Positions 37,098 through 46,495 are shown, numbered from the stretch's first letter. The stretch is DNA of 64,000 nt from Roseiarcus sp963782255 (GCA_963782255.1 CAWAIS010000001.1:1984001-2048000), one strand, 5' to 3'. A program made the numbers and translations. Notes: generated from the sequence alone by a model not told the origin.

Positions 37098-39084
37098 GTA
37101 GAGTAGGAGTGTGGCGCGGTGGCTGTAGGTCGAGCATATCGGTTGGCCGCCCCTTTCGTCTGGCGGTGCCTCAGTGGCTTGACCATGGCTCCGTTTCCAC
37201 ACCCCCCTCATCGAACCGGACAGGCAGATTTCCTGCATCCGGCTCTCGGACAAGACCTCACGCCTTCGTCCACGGCACGTCGTGCCCAAGCCGGGTCAGA
37301 CGAACGAGCCCGAAGTGCCCGTAGAGGTGCGAGAGTGGATAGCTCCCGCCCCTTCGTCGCCTGACTTTGTGCTTGAAGCGCAACCACCGGCGCAACCGCA
37401 TCGCCGCGTAAGCATCGAGCGCCCGATACGCCTTGCTGAAGGCGCCTACCGAAAAGTAGTTCGCCCATCCGCGCAGCGTGCGGTTCACTTTGCCCACCAG
37501 CGTTGTGGTCTCTTGCCATGTGCATGATCGCTCGGTCAGCGCGTGGACTTTCTCGACCGCGCGCTGAATGCTCTTCTTTGATGGCCGGTAGCCGATACGA
37601 GCCTGACCGGTCTTCGCCGAGTACATCCTGCCGAACGTGTATCCCAGAAAGTCAAACTCTCCTTCCGGCACCTTGCAGATGCGCGTCTTCTCCTCGTTCA
37701 CCGTCAGCTTCAGCTTGCCCATAATTTCCCGCAGTCGCTGCAAGGCTTCTTCGGCCTTGCCCCTTCTGCACAGGATCACGAGGTCGTCGGCGTAGGTCAC
37801 GAGCCGCGTGCCGAGGCTTCGCTCCAGCCCGAACATCTTCCATCCCAGCACGAACCGGCGCATGTAAATGTTCGCCAGCAAGGGTGAGATCGGCGAGCCC
37901 TGCGGAATGCCGCGCCGCTTGTCCCGCGCCTCGGTCGTACGTGTCCTCCGACCTCGATCGTCGGTTTCTTCCACGGGACAATCCAGCCACATCCTGATCA
38001 GATGAAGCACGCGCCGATCGACGATGCGACGCGCAACCGACTTCAAGAGCTCGGCATGGGGAATGCTCCCGTAGTAGTCCGCGAGGTCCGCGTCCACGAC
38101 TTCCGGGTGGCCACGAAACAGCAGCTCCTCCACCTCGACCACCGCCTGCTGGGCGTTGCGCCCGGGGCGGTAGGCATAGAGTTCCGAGGGAAGGTCGGCC
38201 TCGAAGATCGGCTCCAGCACCAGCATCGCGGCTAGCATGCAGACCCGATCCCGCAAGGTTGAGATGCCCAGCGGCCTGAGTTTGCCGTTGGCCTTCGGTA
38301 TGAAAACGCGTCTGATTGGGTCCGGTCGGTAAGTCTCCTGCCTGAGCGCAAGCGCCAGTTCGCCCAGCCATCGCTCGACCCCGTACGCCTCGACGGCCTC
38401 GAAGTCCTGACGGTCCACGCCCGGCGCGCCCTTGTTGGAGCGGCACTGGGCGTAGGCGTGCGCCAGAATGTCCTCGCGGCTGATCTTGTCGTAGAGGGCG
38501 TAGAAGCGGTAGCCGGGTTCAGCCTTCGCTTTCGCGTGCAACGCCGTCTGCAGTTTCTGAACGCTGTCCGGAGTTGATAGGTTGCCCAATCTCCAGGTCC
38601 TTCACTACGTCTTGCGTCTGTCCTGAACTGAGGTCCCTTCCCTCCCCCCGGCGTTACCCGGCTTCCTCGGTACTACGAACCTCTCCGCCACCCATGAGCG
38701 CCCGGCCTCTCCCTCGCGGGCGTCCGGTTGATCATCCCTAACCACGCCCATGGGCTTCCCGTGTTGCGCGCGCTTTCCTTCCTGTACGTGCCGCCGCCAG
38801 TACCCCGGTGCAGCGACTGGGCGTCGTCTTCGCTCGTCTCACCCAGCCGTATCAGCCTTCCCCGAAATTGCGGTCGGGTCGGCCTGCACATCGTCCTTTT
38901 CGAGGCTTGCTCGGCGTTCACTCGGGTTGCGGCCCGCACACTCGCGCCGTCACCTATACGTGACGCGCTATACCGAAGGCTTCAGCCATTTCGTCACCTC
39001 CATGACTGCTCCGGTTGCTTCCGGCTGGAGCGTTCGCCGGGTGGGCCTCTCACCCACTGGAAAGCGCCGCCTTTCACGGCGCAC
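37098..39084 (-). mobile_element. Group II intron, apparently complete
   Basis: A ~1.99-kb ribozyme retroelement on the minus strand. The 5' end reads GTGCGCC at 39084, and the following 5' domain includes GTGGGTGAGAGGCCCACCCG. The maturase ORF sits in domain IV. Domain V is at 37213-37245: its arms GAGCCGGA and TCCGGTTC pair, the catalytic AGC is kept, and the loop is GAAA-like. Domain VI starts at GATGAGGGGGG and closes with CCACACTCCTACTCTAC, ending at about 37098 (ends in AC). Its loop is unusually long. Boundaries are inferred by pattern. Confidence 0.88.
37258..38589 (-). CDS. ltrA: Group II intron reverse transcriptase/maturase
   Basis: 443-residue intron-encoded protein. The reverse-transcriptase domain spans about 60-320, with VDADLADYYGSIPH, RRGIPQGSPISPLLANIYM and the catalytic YADD at 266-269. 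The maturase domain X lies at about 340-410 (GKVNRTLRGWANYFSVGAFS). No HNH endonuclease domain follows; the C-terminus is a short basic segment. The start is TTG 38589, weakly supported by GGAG very close by. All RT motifs are intact, so the intron may be active in splicing and retrohoming. Confidence 0.93.
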   Translation of the reverse strand: MGNLSTPDSVQKLQTALHAKAKAEPGYRFYALYDKISREDILAHAYAQCRSNKGAPGVDRQDFEAVEAYGVERWLGELALALRQETYRPDPIRRVFIPKANGKLRPLGISTLRDRVCMLAAMLVLEPIFEADLPSELYAYRPGRNAQQAVVEVEELLFRGHPEVVDADLADYYGSIPHAELLKSVARRIVDRRVLHLIRMWLDCPVEETDDRGRRTRTTEARDKRRGIPQGSPISPLLANIYMRRFVLGWKMFGLERSLGTRLVTYADDLVILCRRGKAEEALQRLREIMGKLKLTVNEEKTRICKVPEGEFDFLGYTFGRMYSAKTGQARIGYRPSKKSIQRAVEKVHALTERSCTWQETTTLVGKVNRTLRGWANYFSVGAFSKAYRALDAYAAMRLRRWLRFKHKVRRRRGGSYPLSHLYGHFGLVRLTRLGHDVPWTKA

Positions 39085-39317
39085 GCAAGAAGCGGGCTTT
39101 GCCGGACGGTTTGGCGAATGACACAAATCCGGCCCTTTGCTACCGTTCGCGTTCGCTCCGGTACGGGAGGAGGGCGCCAGGAGCGGCTGTTCTGAGAGAT
39201 GCGCCGAACGCGCCAGTTCGACCCAAGCGGAAATGCATTTACCCCTGCGACTGCCTTGGCGCGGCGATGCACTGGCGGCCCGCACTCAAAGAACTGCCAT
39301 TCTTGTCAAAATTACAT
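39085..39317. other. Intron 5' exon side, no gene seen
   Basis: The sequence between the group II intron's 5' end and the FRG pseudogene holds only short ORFs without recognisable similarity. The last bases of the 5' exon on the minus strand read CGCTTCTTGC, which would include the intron-binding site. I could not identify the interrupted gene, if any. Confidence 0.4.
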
Positions 39318-40161
39318 TTACATTCGCCTGTATGCTTCGCTTAGCCATTTCGCGAGATTTTCGAGATCGCCGAAGACACTAAACGTGTTGATGTTGAGGA
39401 GCGCCAGTTCTTTCCGGATATCTTCTTTTGCTTCCCGCGGAACAATAAATTCTTTAAGCGTGCTGTTCGCCCTCAAAGTCAGCTCGGCGAATTCTTCGTC
39501 CGGGCGGTCGACAATTCCTTCGTCCGGATCTGTTGGCTGTCGAGGAGCGTGAAAGGTAAAACAGCTCTGCTGTAAACTTATGCGGCGGTCGAAGTGGTCT
39601 GGCCGCACAGGGAAGATAAATTTTGGAAAAGCTACTGACGGAGGCCAGTCGGTAATCTGCTTCAGCGCCTCCTTGAACGTCGGATGGCCGGAGGTCGCGA
39701 TACCTAGAAACGGCTGTCCATTAGACTGAAATGCCTTTTGCGTCGGACCTAACACCTGCGCATTCATCGCAAATAACTTTCCGTCTTGACCTTCCTGCTC
39801 CGCGCCTCCGCTGACCGCGAAAAACAATCCCGCAAGAGGACTCGTAGTCCAATCCAACAGTCTGGTTGGCATTCCGTAATGCTGCTGTAAAAAGTATAGC
39901 TGCTCGGAACTCTCGTTGCCTGCGCGGATACCCGCAGAGCGGACCTCGAAAATCTTGATTAAGAAATCGTTCTTTTTGCAGTCGACTTTCTTTTGCTTTC
40001 TCTTTCACAAAGTCAGGCCGATAGACTTTGGGCAACAGCCTCCACTCGGAGTTTGCCTGGCCACGAAACCACAAGTTTAAATGCGGCTGATCCACTTTTG
40101 CAAGTTCGCCACCTCGAAGCTCCTTCATCAGCGCGCTGATGTTTTCAATTGTCTTGCCCAT
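39318..40161 (-). pseudogene. FRG-domain protein gene with a single-base frameshift
   Basis: The 5' part (from ATG 40161) reads LWFRGQANSEWRLLPKVYRP, the FRG-domain hallmark (about residues 30-49). The 3' part, in another frame, contains QQHYGMPTRLLDWTTSPLAG and continues to a stop at 39318. The frames join if one C is removed near 39981-39986, restoring KESDCKKNDFLIKIFEVRS in register; full length would be about 280 residues. FRG proteins are of unknown biochemical role and often sit on mobile or defence-like DNA. Base composition is clearly less GC-rich than neighbours, indicating transfer. Confidence 0.8.
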
Positions 40162-40839
40162 AGTCCCTCAGACAGTCTTTCCCGCTTCCATCGCTGTGCG
40201 TGGGGCCGTTGTCGAGCCGGTCGGCCTTGCCGGCCTAGCCGAGGATTGCGTTGGCGAGCGAGGCCAGAATGATATTTGCCGGCTACGCCCCACTACCTCA
40301 ATGGGATCGATTGGTTGCCCCTGCCGAAACAGGTGCATAAGGGTTCGCTTCCCGCCCTCCGCGGCAGTCCGCCGGGGCTTCCCATGAATGCCCGCTCCGG
40401 GCGGCGAGCGCCCCTTTAGGCAATGCCCGCATGCCAGCCCATTTGTCCCGTTCGCGATCGCAATCCGCGACGGCAGCTTCACTGAAGGGTTTCAGACGCC
40501 GGCCCTTTCGGACGGTCGTGCGAGACGCGGGGGCCGGCGTTTGAAAGCCTCGTAAGGAGGAAACCGCGGGGAGGAAGGGCGCTGTTTGACCGAGCGCGGC
40601 CTATGGGGATTTGAGGATCGCGGTCGGATCGCCGATTTGGGGGCGGTGGCGGAAGGCGGTCGGTTTCATCGTCGGGAGCCGAGACGACGGGCTTCTTGTC
40701 GGGCGCGGATGAGGGCGACGGGGATGGGCTCGGCGGCTGGAGAGCCTGTGCGGACGTCGGGAGGACGTCGCGTTCCTGCTCCGGCGTGCGGCTGGAGGCG
40801 AGGGGAAGCGGCGCTGCGAGGCGGGACGCGCGGCGTCGG
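40162..40839. other. Non-coding stretch with a 16-bp near-perfect inverted repeat
   Basis: No convincing gene. TTTCAGACGCCGGCCC (40490-40505) and GGGCCGGCGTTTGAAA (40531-40546) are inverted copies with one wobble mismatch and 25 bases between. This lies about 290 bp beyond the stop of the IS91-type transposase and may be the hairpin at that element's end, or a terminator. A further short ORF on the minus strand (40168-40482) has no family resemblance. Confidence 0.5.
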
Positions 40840-42057
40840 TCATGACGTGTCGATCCTGATCCGGCTTGGGGAAGGCGATCGCGCGGGGCGCGGCCCTTCG
40901 AACGTCTCGACAATGATCATCCGGCCGCCGCAGCAGGGGCAGCGCCGCGCCGGCGAAACGGCTTCGGCCTGGCCGTCGGTCTCGGCGTGCGAGCCCTCGG
41001 GTGCAGCCTCGGGCGCGGCGAGCGCCTGGCGGACGCGCTCGATGTTGCTGGCTCGGACCGCGCCGGCGAAGAGGCCGTAGTGTCGGATGCGGTGGAAGCC
41101 GCTCGGCAGCACGTGCAGGAGAAAGCGGCGGATGAACTCGTGGGCCGCGAGCGTCATGGTCTTGAACCGGTCGCGGCCTTCGACCCGATAGTCCTTCCAC
41201 TTGAATGTGACGCCCTTGTCGTCCAGCTCCATGAGCCTGGAGTTCGAGATCGCGACGCGGTGGGTGTAGCGGGCGAGATAGGCGAGCACGGCCTTCGGCC
41301 CGGCGAACGGCCTCTTGGCATAGACGATCCATTCCGATCGGCGCAGCGGCGCGAGGACGGCGTCGAAGGCGGCTTTGTCGGCGAGCCGCGCGAGGTCGCC
41401 GAGGAAGACGAGGCGTCCGGCCGCATGCAGGGCTGCGAGCCCTTCGAGGAAGAGCCGGCGGAAGAGACGCGACAGCATCCGCACGGGCAGGAAGAAGCCG
41501 GGCTTGCAGGCGATCCAGCGCGATCCGTCCAGCGACAGGCCGCCGCCGGGAACGATGACGTGGACGTGCGGATGGTGGGTCAGCGCCGAGCCCCAGGTGT
41601 GCAGTACGGCGGTCAGGCCGATGCGCGCGCCCAGATGCTTCGGGTCGGCCGCGATCGTGGTCAGCGTCTGGGCGGCGGTCCTGAACAGGAGGTCGTAGAC
41701 GGGGGACTTGTTCTGGAACGCGACGGCGCCGGTCGACGCCGGCAGGGTGAAGACGACGTGGTAATAGGGAACCGGCAGGAGTTCGGCCTCGCGGTCTTCG
41801 AGCCATTCCCTCGCCGCGGCCGCCTGGCACTTCGGGCAGTGGCGATTGCGGCAGGAATTGTAGGAGATCCGTTCGTGCGCACAGTCCTCGCAGCGCTCGA
41901 CGTGTCCGCCGAGCGCGGCTGTGCGACAGGTCTCGATCGCCGACATGACCTTCAACTGGTCGAGGCTCACGTGACCGGCGTTGGCCATTCGCCACGCCGC
42001 CCCGTGGGCGCGAAAGACGTCGGCGACCTCCAGGTGGTGACCCGGTGGCCGCGCCAT
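40840..42057 (-). CDS. IS91-family HUH (rolling-circle) transposase
   Basis: 405 residues. The N-terminal zinc-binding region has Cys44, Cys56, Cys59, Cys69, Cys74 and Cys77 (CRNRHCPKCQAAAAREWL). The metal-binding HUH motif is HPHVHVIVPGGG (about 163-174). YLARYTHRVAISNSRL (about 260-275) holds candidate catalytic tyrosines Y260 and Y264. All expected motifs are present and the length fits the family, so the gene looks intact. It starts 10 bp after the integrase stop, so both are likely cotranscribed. Confidence 0.92.
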   Translation of the reverse strand: MARPPGHHLEVADVFRAHGAAWRMANAGHVSLDQLKVMSAIETCRTAALGGHVERCEDCAHERISYNSCRNRHCPKCQAAAAREWLEDREAELLPVPYYHVVFTLPASTGAVAFQNKSPVYDLLFRTAAQTLTTIAADPKHLGARIGLTAVLHTWGSALTHHPHVHVIVPGGGLSLDGSRWIACKPGFFLPVRMLSRLFRRLFLEGLAALHAAGRLVFLGDLARLADKAAFDAVLAPLRRSEWIVYAKRPFAGPKAVLAYLARYTHRVAISNSRLMELDDKGVTFKWKDYRVEGRDRFKTMTLAAHEFIRRFLLHVLPSGFHRIRHYGLFAGAVRASNIERVRQALAAPEAAPEGSHAETDGQAEAVSPARRCPCCGGRMIIVETFEGPRPARSPSPSRIRIDTS

Positions 42058-42067
42058 GCGGCCGCGG

Positions 42068-42943
42068 TCAGTCGGCCGGCTTTCGCTTCGCCAGGTTGAC
42101 GCCGAGCCGCTCGAGCGGGCTCTTGACGTCGCGGATCGTGTTGACCGCGACCTGGGTGTAGAGCGCGGTCGTCTCGAGCTTGGCGTGGCCGAGCAACACC
42201 TGGATCACGCGAATGTCGACGTCCTGTTCGAGCAGATGGGTGGCGAAGCTGTGCCGCAGCGTATGCGGCGACACGCGCTTGGAGATGCCGGCCAGGTCTT
42301 TGGCGGCGGTGACGGCGCGATTGAGCTGACGGGCGGTGATCGGGTTGACCGGGTTTTGGCCGGGGAACAGCCAGGCCCGCGGCCGCGCCGCCTTCCACCA
42401 TGCGCGCAACAGTTCGAGCAGTTGCGGCGACAGCATCACATAACGGTCCCGCTGCCCTTTGCCCTGCTCGACCCGAAGCGTCATGCGCTGGCTGTCGATG
42501 TCGGACACCTTCAGGTGCGCGACCTCGGACACGCGCAGGCCCGCGCCGTAGGCGACGCTGAGCGCGGCCTTGTACTTCAGGCCCGGCGCGGCTTCGAGCA
42601 GGAGCGCGACCTCTTCCTGGCTGAGCACGACCGGCGCCCTGCGCGGCTTGTTCACGATCGTCAGAGGACGAACGAGGTCTGGCCGTTCGAGCGTCACGGT
42701 GAAGAAGAACCGAAGCGCGGTGACGGCGGCGTTGATCGAACCTGGGCTGATCTGCTGCTGCGCCAGATGCAACTGAAAGCGGCGAAGGTCCTCCTTCGTC
42801 GCCGTATCGGGCGACCGGCCCAGGAAGGCCGTAAAGGTCCTGACGTGCCGGACGTAGTCCTTCTGCACCTTCTCCTTGAACCGACGCGCCGTCATGTCGT
42901 CGATCATGCGCTGACGCAGCGGGTTGATGGGCTTGTCGGACAT
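42068..42943 (-). CDS. Tyrosine site-specific recombinase (XerD-like) of the IS91-type element
   Basis: 291 residues. The N-terminal SAM-like core-binding domain covers about 10-95. The catalytic domain shows Arg137 in YGAGLRVSEVAHL, His227 and Arg230 in SPHTLRHSFATHLL, His253 in LLGHAKLETT and Tyr262 as nucleophile, so the RHRHY set is complete. Short integrases of this type commonly precede IS91-family transposases. Its role in the element's movement is not established; resolution or circularisation is possible. Confidence 0.9.
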   Translation of the reverse strand: MSDKPINPLRQRMIDDMTARRFKEKVQKDYVRHVRTFTAFLGRSPDTATKEDLRRFQLHLAQQQISPGSINAAVTALRFFFTVTLERPDLVRPLTIVNKPRRAPVVLSQEEVALLLEAAPGLKYKAALSVAYGAGLRVSEVAHLKVSDIDSQRMTLRVEQGKGQRDRYVMLSPQLLELLRAWWKAARPRAWLFPGQNPVNPITARQLNRAVTAAKDLAGISKRVSPHTLRHSFATHLLEQDVDIRVIQVLLGHAKLETTALYTQVAVNTIRDVKSPLERLGVNLAKRKPAD

Positions 42944-42955
42944 CGCGAAAAGCTC

Positions 42956-42994
42956 CTGTCTCCCATGGGGTTGAACCCCATGATTCTGAGACAG
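42956..42994. repeat. Nested dyad upstream of the integrase
   Basis: CTGTCTC (42956-42962) is inverted as GAGACAG (42988-42994). Between them, CATGGGG (42964-42970) is inverted as CCCCATG (42976-42982) with a 5-base loop. As RNA or single-stranded DNA this folds into one long hairpin. It lies 13 bp before the integrase start, and may be the end of the IS91-type element or part of its promoter. Confidence 0.55.
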
Positions 42995-43050
42995 TCCTGG
43001 CCTCGTCCGACCCAGCTTCCCGCGCTGCCCTCGCCGCAGCTACCGCGCGA

Positions 43051-44397
43051 GCGGTTTAGATTCTATGGGCGCGCGGCGGGCGTTGGCGCCTTCGTCGCGG
43101 CAACCAAACGATGGAGCGCCCCTATGTCAAAGCAGAACGACTTGAGCAAATGCGTCGTCGCGCTCGAGCAAGACGCGACATTGATCGCCGTGGTCGAGAT
43201 GGGCCAGTCGAGTTGGCTGGTCGCGGGCATCGTGCCGGGACTCGATCGCTATCCCTTGAAGAAACTTAGCCCAGACCGCGACGCGCTGCTGCAGCTTCTG
43301 CATCGCTGGCGCAACGAAGCGGCGAAGCGCGGCCACGCGATCGACCGGATCGCCGTTGCCTACGAGGCAGGCCGCGATGGCTTCTGGCTGGCGCGCTGGC
43401 TGCGTTCCCAATCCATCGAAGCCTATGTGATCCACCCGTCGAGCGTCCCGGTGTCGCGCGAGCACCGAAGGGTGAAGACGGATCGGCTCGACACAGAGCT
43501 CCTCAAGCGCGCCTTCCTCGGCTGGCTGCGCGGCGAACCGAAGCATTGCAGCATGGCGGCCATCCCCGCGCTCGAGGACGAGGATGCGAGACGACCCAGC
43601 CGCGAGCGTCAGGTCCTGGTCGGAGAGCGCACACGCATCGTCAACCGCCTGAAGGCCAATCTCGCCCGGCTCGGCATTCGCGGCTTCCGGCCCAATCTCG
43701 CTCGGGCGCCAAGCCAGCTTGAAGCCCTGCGCACGCCGGAGGGCGTCGCCATACCTACGAACACGTTGGCCGAGATGCGGCGCGACCTGGACCGCCTGCG
43801 CTTCGTCAAGCAGCAGATCAAGGAGATCGAGAAGACCCGCACCGAGCGTCTGGCGAAGACGCCAGACGAGCCACGCCATGCGTCGGCGCATGTCCTTACA
43901 CGCGTGGTCGGCGTCGGCGTCGAGTCCGCGGACATGCTTATCCAGGAGGTGTTCTCGCGGGAGATCCGGGACCGTAGGGCACTGGCGCGCTATGCCGGGC
44001 TCACCGGAGCTCCAGACGAGAGCGGGCAAAGACGGCGCGAGCGGGGACTCGCCAAAGCAGGCAACGCTCGGGTGCGCCGCGGGATGATCGAACTCGCCTG
44101 GGGTCATCTGGTGCACCAGAAGGGCAGCCCGCTCAGCGCATGGTATCGGAGGCGAACGTCGGACTCACGGCGGGGCGTGCGCAAGACAATGATCGTCGCG
44201 CTCGCGCGCAAGCTCCTCATCGCGCTGTGGCGGCTCGCCACGACCGGCGAAGCGCCGGAAGGTCTGCTGCTTCGCCCGGCAGCGTAGCCACAACGGAGTT
44301 GCTGCAGGCGAGCGTCACGACGGTGCCCGACCTGTAGACGACGGCCCGAGGCGGCGGCAACCCGACATGGACTATGGCCTTCGCGCCGCGGTTTAGA
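43051..44397 (+). mobile_element. IS110-family insertion sequence bounded by a 10-bp direct repeat
   Basis: GCGGTTTAGA occurs at 43051-43060 and again at 44388-44397, spaced 1337 bp, flanking a complete IS110 transposase gene. IS110 elements lack inverted repeats and recombine at a short core shared by donor and target, so such a repeat is a good candidate for the junctions. Non-coding flanks are about 63 bp on the left and 100 bp on the right; the right one is the likelier place for a bridge RNA. Confidence 0.65.
43124..44287 (+). CDS. IS110-family transposase
   Basis: 387 residues. The N-terminal RuvC-like DEDD domain includes RIAVAYEAGRDGFWLARWLR and KTDRLDTELLKRAFLGWL, which carries conserved acidic residues. 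The C-terminal Tnp domain has GVGVESADMLIQEV and ARYAGLTGAPDESGQ with the family's serine, followed by KAGNARVRRGMIELAW. The first acidic position appears as Glu in VVALEQDA where Asp is usual in the family, which might impair activity; this alignment is from memory. ATG 43124 was chosen because the open frame upstream is antisense to the integrase. Confidence 0.88.
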   Translation: MSKQNDLSKCVVALEQDATLIAVVEMGQSSWLVAGIVPGLDRYPLKKLSPDRDALLQLLHRWRNEAAKRGHAIDRIAVAYEAGRDGFWLARWLRSQSIEAYVIHPSSVPVSREHRRVKTDRLDTELLKRAFLGWLRGEPKHCSMAAIPALEDEDARRPSRERQVLVGERTRIVNRLKANLARLGIRGFRPNLARAPSQLEALRTPEGVAIPTNTLAEMRRDLDRLRFVKQQIKEIEKTRTERLAKTPDEPRHASAHVLTRVVGVGVESADMLIQEVFSREIRDRRALARYAGLTGAPDESGQRRRERGLAKAGNARVRRGMIELAWGHLVHQKGSPLSAWYRRRTSDSRRGVRKTMIVALARKLLIALWRLATTGEAPEGLLLRPAA

Positions 44398-44987
44398 ATG
44401 GGCCCGCCCCTCGGAGCTTTGCCGCCGATGCGCATGACTGCATCATGGTGCGACCTTCGTGGTCGGCCGAATACAAGTTCGTGACGCGCGACGCGCGCCC
44501 AATGGCGAGCTCCCCTCGGTATCGTCGCCGCTGTCGAAACTGAACTGAACGAGCGGGACACACCCGTGTCGCCCGACTGAGGAAGCTTGACGCTGTGCTC
44601 GGGCCCCTCAAGGCAAGTCGCTCCGCGATGGCCTTCGGCCACCCTTGACGGCCACTGCGCGCAGTGTCCGAAGGAAAGTCAGGTCGGGACGAGGAGATGT
44701 CGCGGGCCAATCGAACAAGGAGATGCTCGCTATCGCCACCCTTGACAGCAATCGCCCCATACAAGTCCTTACGTCAATTGCGGGCGTTCCACTGGCGACG
44801 ACCGTAGGAGCGGTGTCCGCCCTAAACGGAAATTCAACTGAGACACTGCAGTCGGATCGGATGTCTTGTTCTTTCAGTCGGCAGCCCGCGTCGTGATCGT
44901 CCGCATCCTCCATCAGCGGATGGACTTCGATCGGCATCTTCGCTGACCGCTCGCATGCTGCCTGGAGCACCTCGCGCCTCCCCCCTT
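44398..44987. other. Non-coding stretch between IS110 and the slipin gene
   Basis: No supported gene. ORFs up to about 140 codons occur on both strands but have shadow-like composition and no recognisable domains. The area is probably remnant DNA at the right edge of the mobile region. Confidence 0.45.
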
Positions 44988-45911
44988 TCATTCGCCGGAA
45001 TCTCCCGGCGGCCCGCCTCCCACAGCCTTGGCGTGGGCGATGGCGCTCGCGACCGTCGCCATTGTCGGCGCGCCGCCGAGCTGCATCGCCTCGACCGCCG
45101 TCGATGGCACGATGACGATGGTGGAGTTGTCGCGCTTGAGGCCCTCGTACAGCATGTTCATTGCGCGCAGATGGAAGGCGGTCGGGTTGTCCGCGTAGGT
45201 CTTGGCTGCCTCGTTGAACGAATCCGCCACCTGCCGCTCGGAATCGCCGAGGATGACGCGCGCCTGGCGCTCCCGCTCCGCCTGCGCCTGCATCGACATC
45301 GCGTCCTGCAGCGCGGCAGGAATGCGCACGTCCTTCAATTCGACCGAGATCACGTTGACGCCCCACGGCTCGGTGCGGGCGTCGATGATGCGTTGCAGGT
45401 CGGCGCTGATCCTGTCGCGTCCCTCGAGCATGTTGGCGAGCACGGTCCTGCCGATCACGTCGCGCAGCGCCGTCTGCGCCGCCCAGTTAATCGCGGACGC
45501 ATAGTCCGCGACGTCGAGCGCCGCCTTCATCGGGTCGATCACCTTCCAGAACAGCACGGCGTCGACGTCGACCGGCACCGTGTCGCGCGTCATCGTCTGC
45601 TCCGCCCTGAACGTGCTGGTGATGACGCGGATGTCGATCCGGTAGGCGACCATGTCGAGGATCGGAATGATGAAGAAGAGGCCGGGACCGGCGAGCGCAT
45701 GAAAGCGTCCGAGCCTCAAGACGACGACGCGCTCCCACTGGTTGGCGACCTTGATCGAATTGGCCAGGATCGAAGCGATGATGAAGGCAATCGCCGCGAT
45801 GGCGATGCTCGCCGGCCAGTTTCCTGCGCTCGCGCTCGGAGAGGCGAGAGCCAAGCCCAAGCCGAACAGGACGATGAAAACGAGCCCCGGAAGCGCGTTG
45901 CGCTGCGGCAT
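44988..45911 (-). CDS. Slipin (stomatin/prohibitin-like SPFH protein)
   Basis: 307-residue membrane protein. A hydrophobic N-terminal region (about 5-50) anchors it. The SPFH core follows: IKVANQWERVVVLRLGRFHA, GPGLFFIIPILDMVAYRIDI and DVDAVLFWKVIDPMKAAL. The C-terminal coiled part contains MQAQAERERQARVILGDSE. Such proteins scaffold membrane microdomains and often pair with an NfeD protease partner, which is not seen here. ATG 45911 was chosen because a strong GAGGAGG lies 6 bases upstream; the frame is open to 46007. Confidence 0.9.
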   Translation of the reverse strand: MPQRNALPGLVFIVLFGLGLALASPSASAGNWPASIAIAAIAFIIASILANSIKVANQWERVVVLRLGRFHALAGPGLFFIIPILDMVAYRIDIRVITSTFRAEQTMTRDTVPVDVDAVLFWKVIDPMKAALDVADYASAINWAAQTALRDVIGRTVLANMLEGRDRISADLQRIIDARTEPWGVNVISVELKDVRIPAALQDAMSMQAQAERERQARVILGDSERQVADSFNEAAKTYADNPTAFHLRAMNMLYEGLKRDNSTIVIVPSTAVEAMQLGGAPTMATVASAIAHAKAVGGGPPGDSGE

Positions 45912-46495
45912 GCGAAGCCTCCTCGAGAGCACCCGGCCTTGCCCCATGATGCGCGGGCGCCTGGCCGGCCCGGCTTGACATATGGGGCGTTTCCCCCGCG
46001 CCGCCATCGGCCAGGTTTGGGCCGCGCGCCCTACGCGCTTTTGGTCAGTTGACTTTCAGCCTCCGCGTCCGGAGTGCTTCGCCAAGAAGAAATGAATAGA
46101 TAACATATTGATTTAACTTCTCTATTCGGAAGCATGGGTCCAAGAAATACATTTCACACCCGTTGATGGTCGGCCTGGCCCTTATTGCGCAGACCGCGAA
46201 CGTCTTGGCCGCGCCGCCTCCGCCGCTCGCCCTCGCCCGCGCTCGCGCCGCTCAAGTCAGAAGTTGCACAACTTGGCGCCCAAGCCGTTGAAATCGCTCG
46301 CGCGCCCATCGACTTTGCGCCTCGCCCGGACGGCGAGGCGGCAGGCGTCGACGCGCTCCGGGGGCGGCTTCGTTTGCGCGCGCGACGCGGTGACTATCGG
46401 ACCGGCGCGCAGGCAACTCCTTGCCAATGGACGGCGACGTGCGGACCGGCGTCTTTGCGCCTGCCAGGCGCTCATGTGAGCGGTCAGCAACCGGG
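45912..46495. other. Intergenic stretch, no gene recognised
   Basis: The left part should hold the slipin promoter (minus strand). An AT-rich patch occurs at about 46085-46135. ORFs crossing 46185-46625 on both strands look like shadows of GC-rich DNA and of the DUF1697 gene. I see no RNA gene. Confidence 0.4.

Larger units (their letters stand above)
40490..42994 (-). mobile_element. IS91-type element carrying tyrosine integrase and HUH transposase
   Basis: Two adjacent minus-strand genes, a tyrosine recombinase followed by an IS91-family HUH transposase, form a known pairing in some IS91-group elements. Suggested ends are the 16-bp inverted repeat at 40490-40546 and the nested dyad at 42956-42994 (CTGTCTC/GAGACAG enclosing CATGGGG/CCCCATG). 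IS91 elements do not make target duplications and have no terminal inverted repeats, so these limits are tentative. Confidence 0.55.

Noticed and set aside
36770..37186. 138-codon minus-strand frame running out of the intron's 3' end
   Set aside because: It begins inside domain VI of the intron and has no recognisable domain, so a gene cannot be supported.
44608..45366. 252-codon frame overlapping the slipin gene
   Set aside because: Overlaps the well-supported slipin in another frame and has random-like basic composition.
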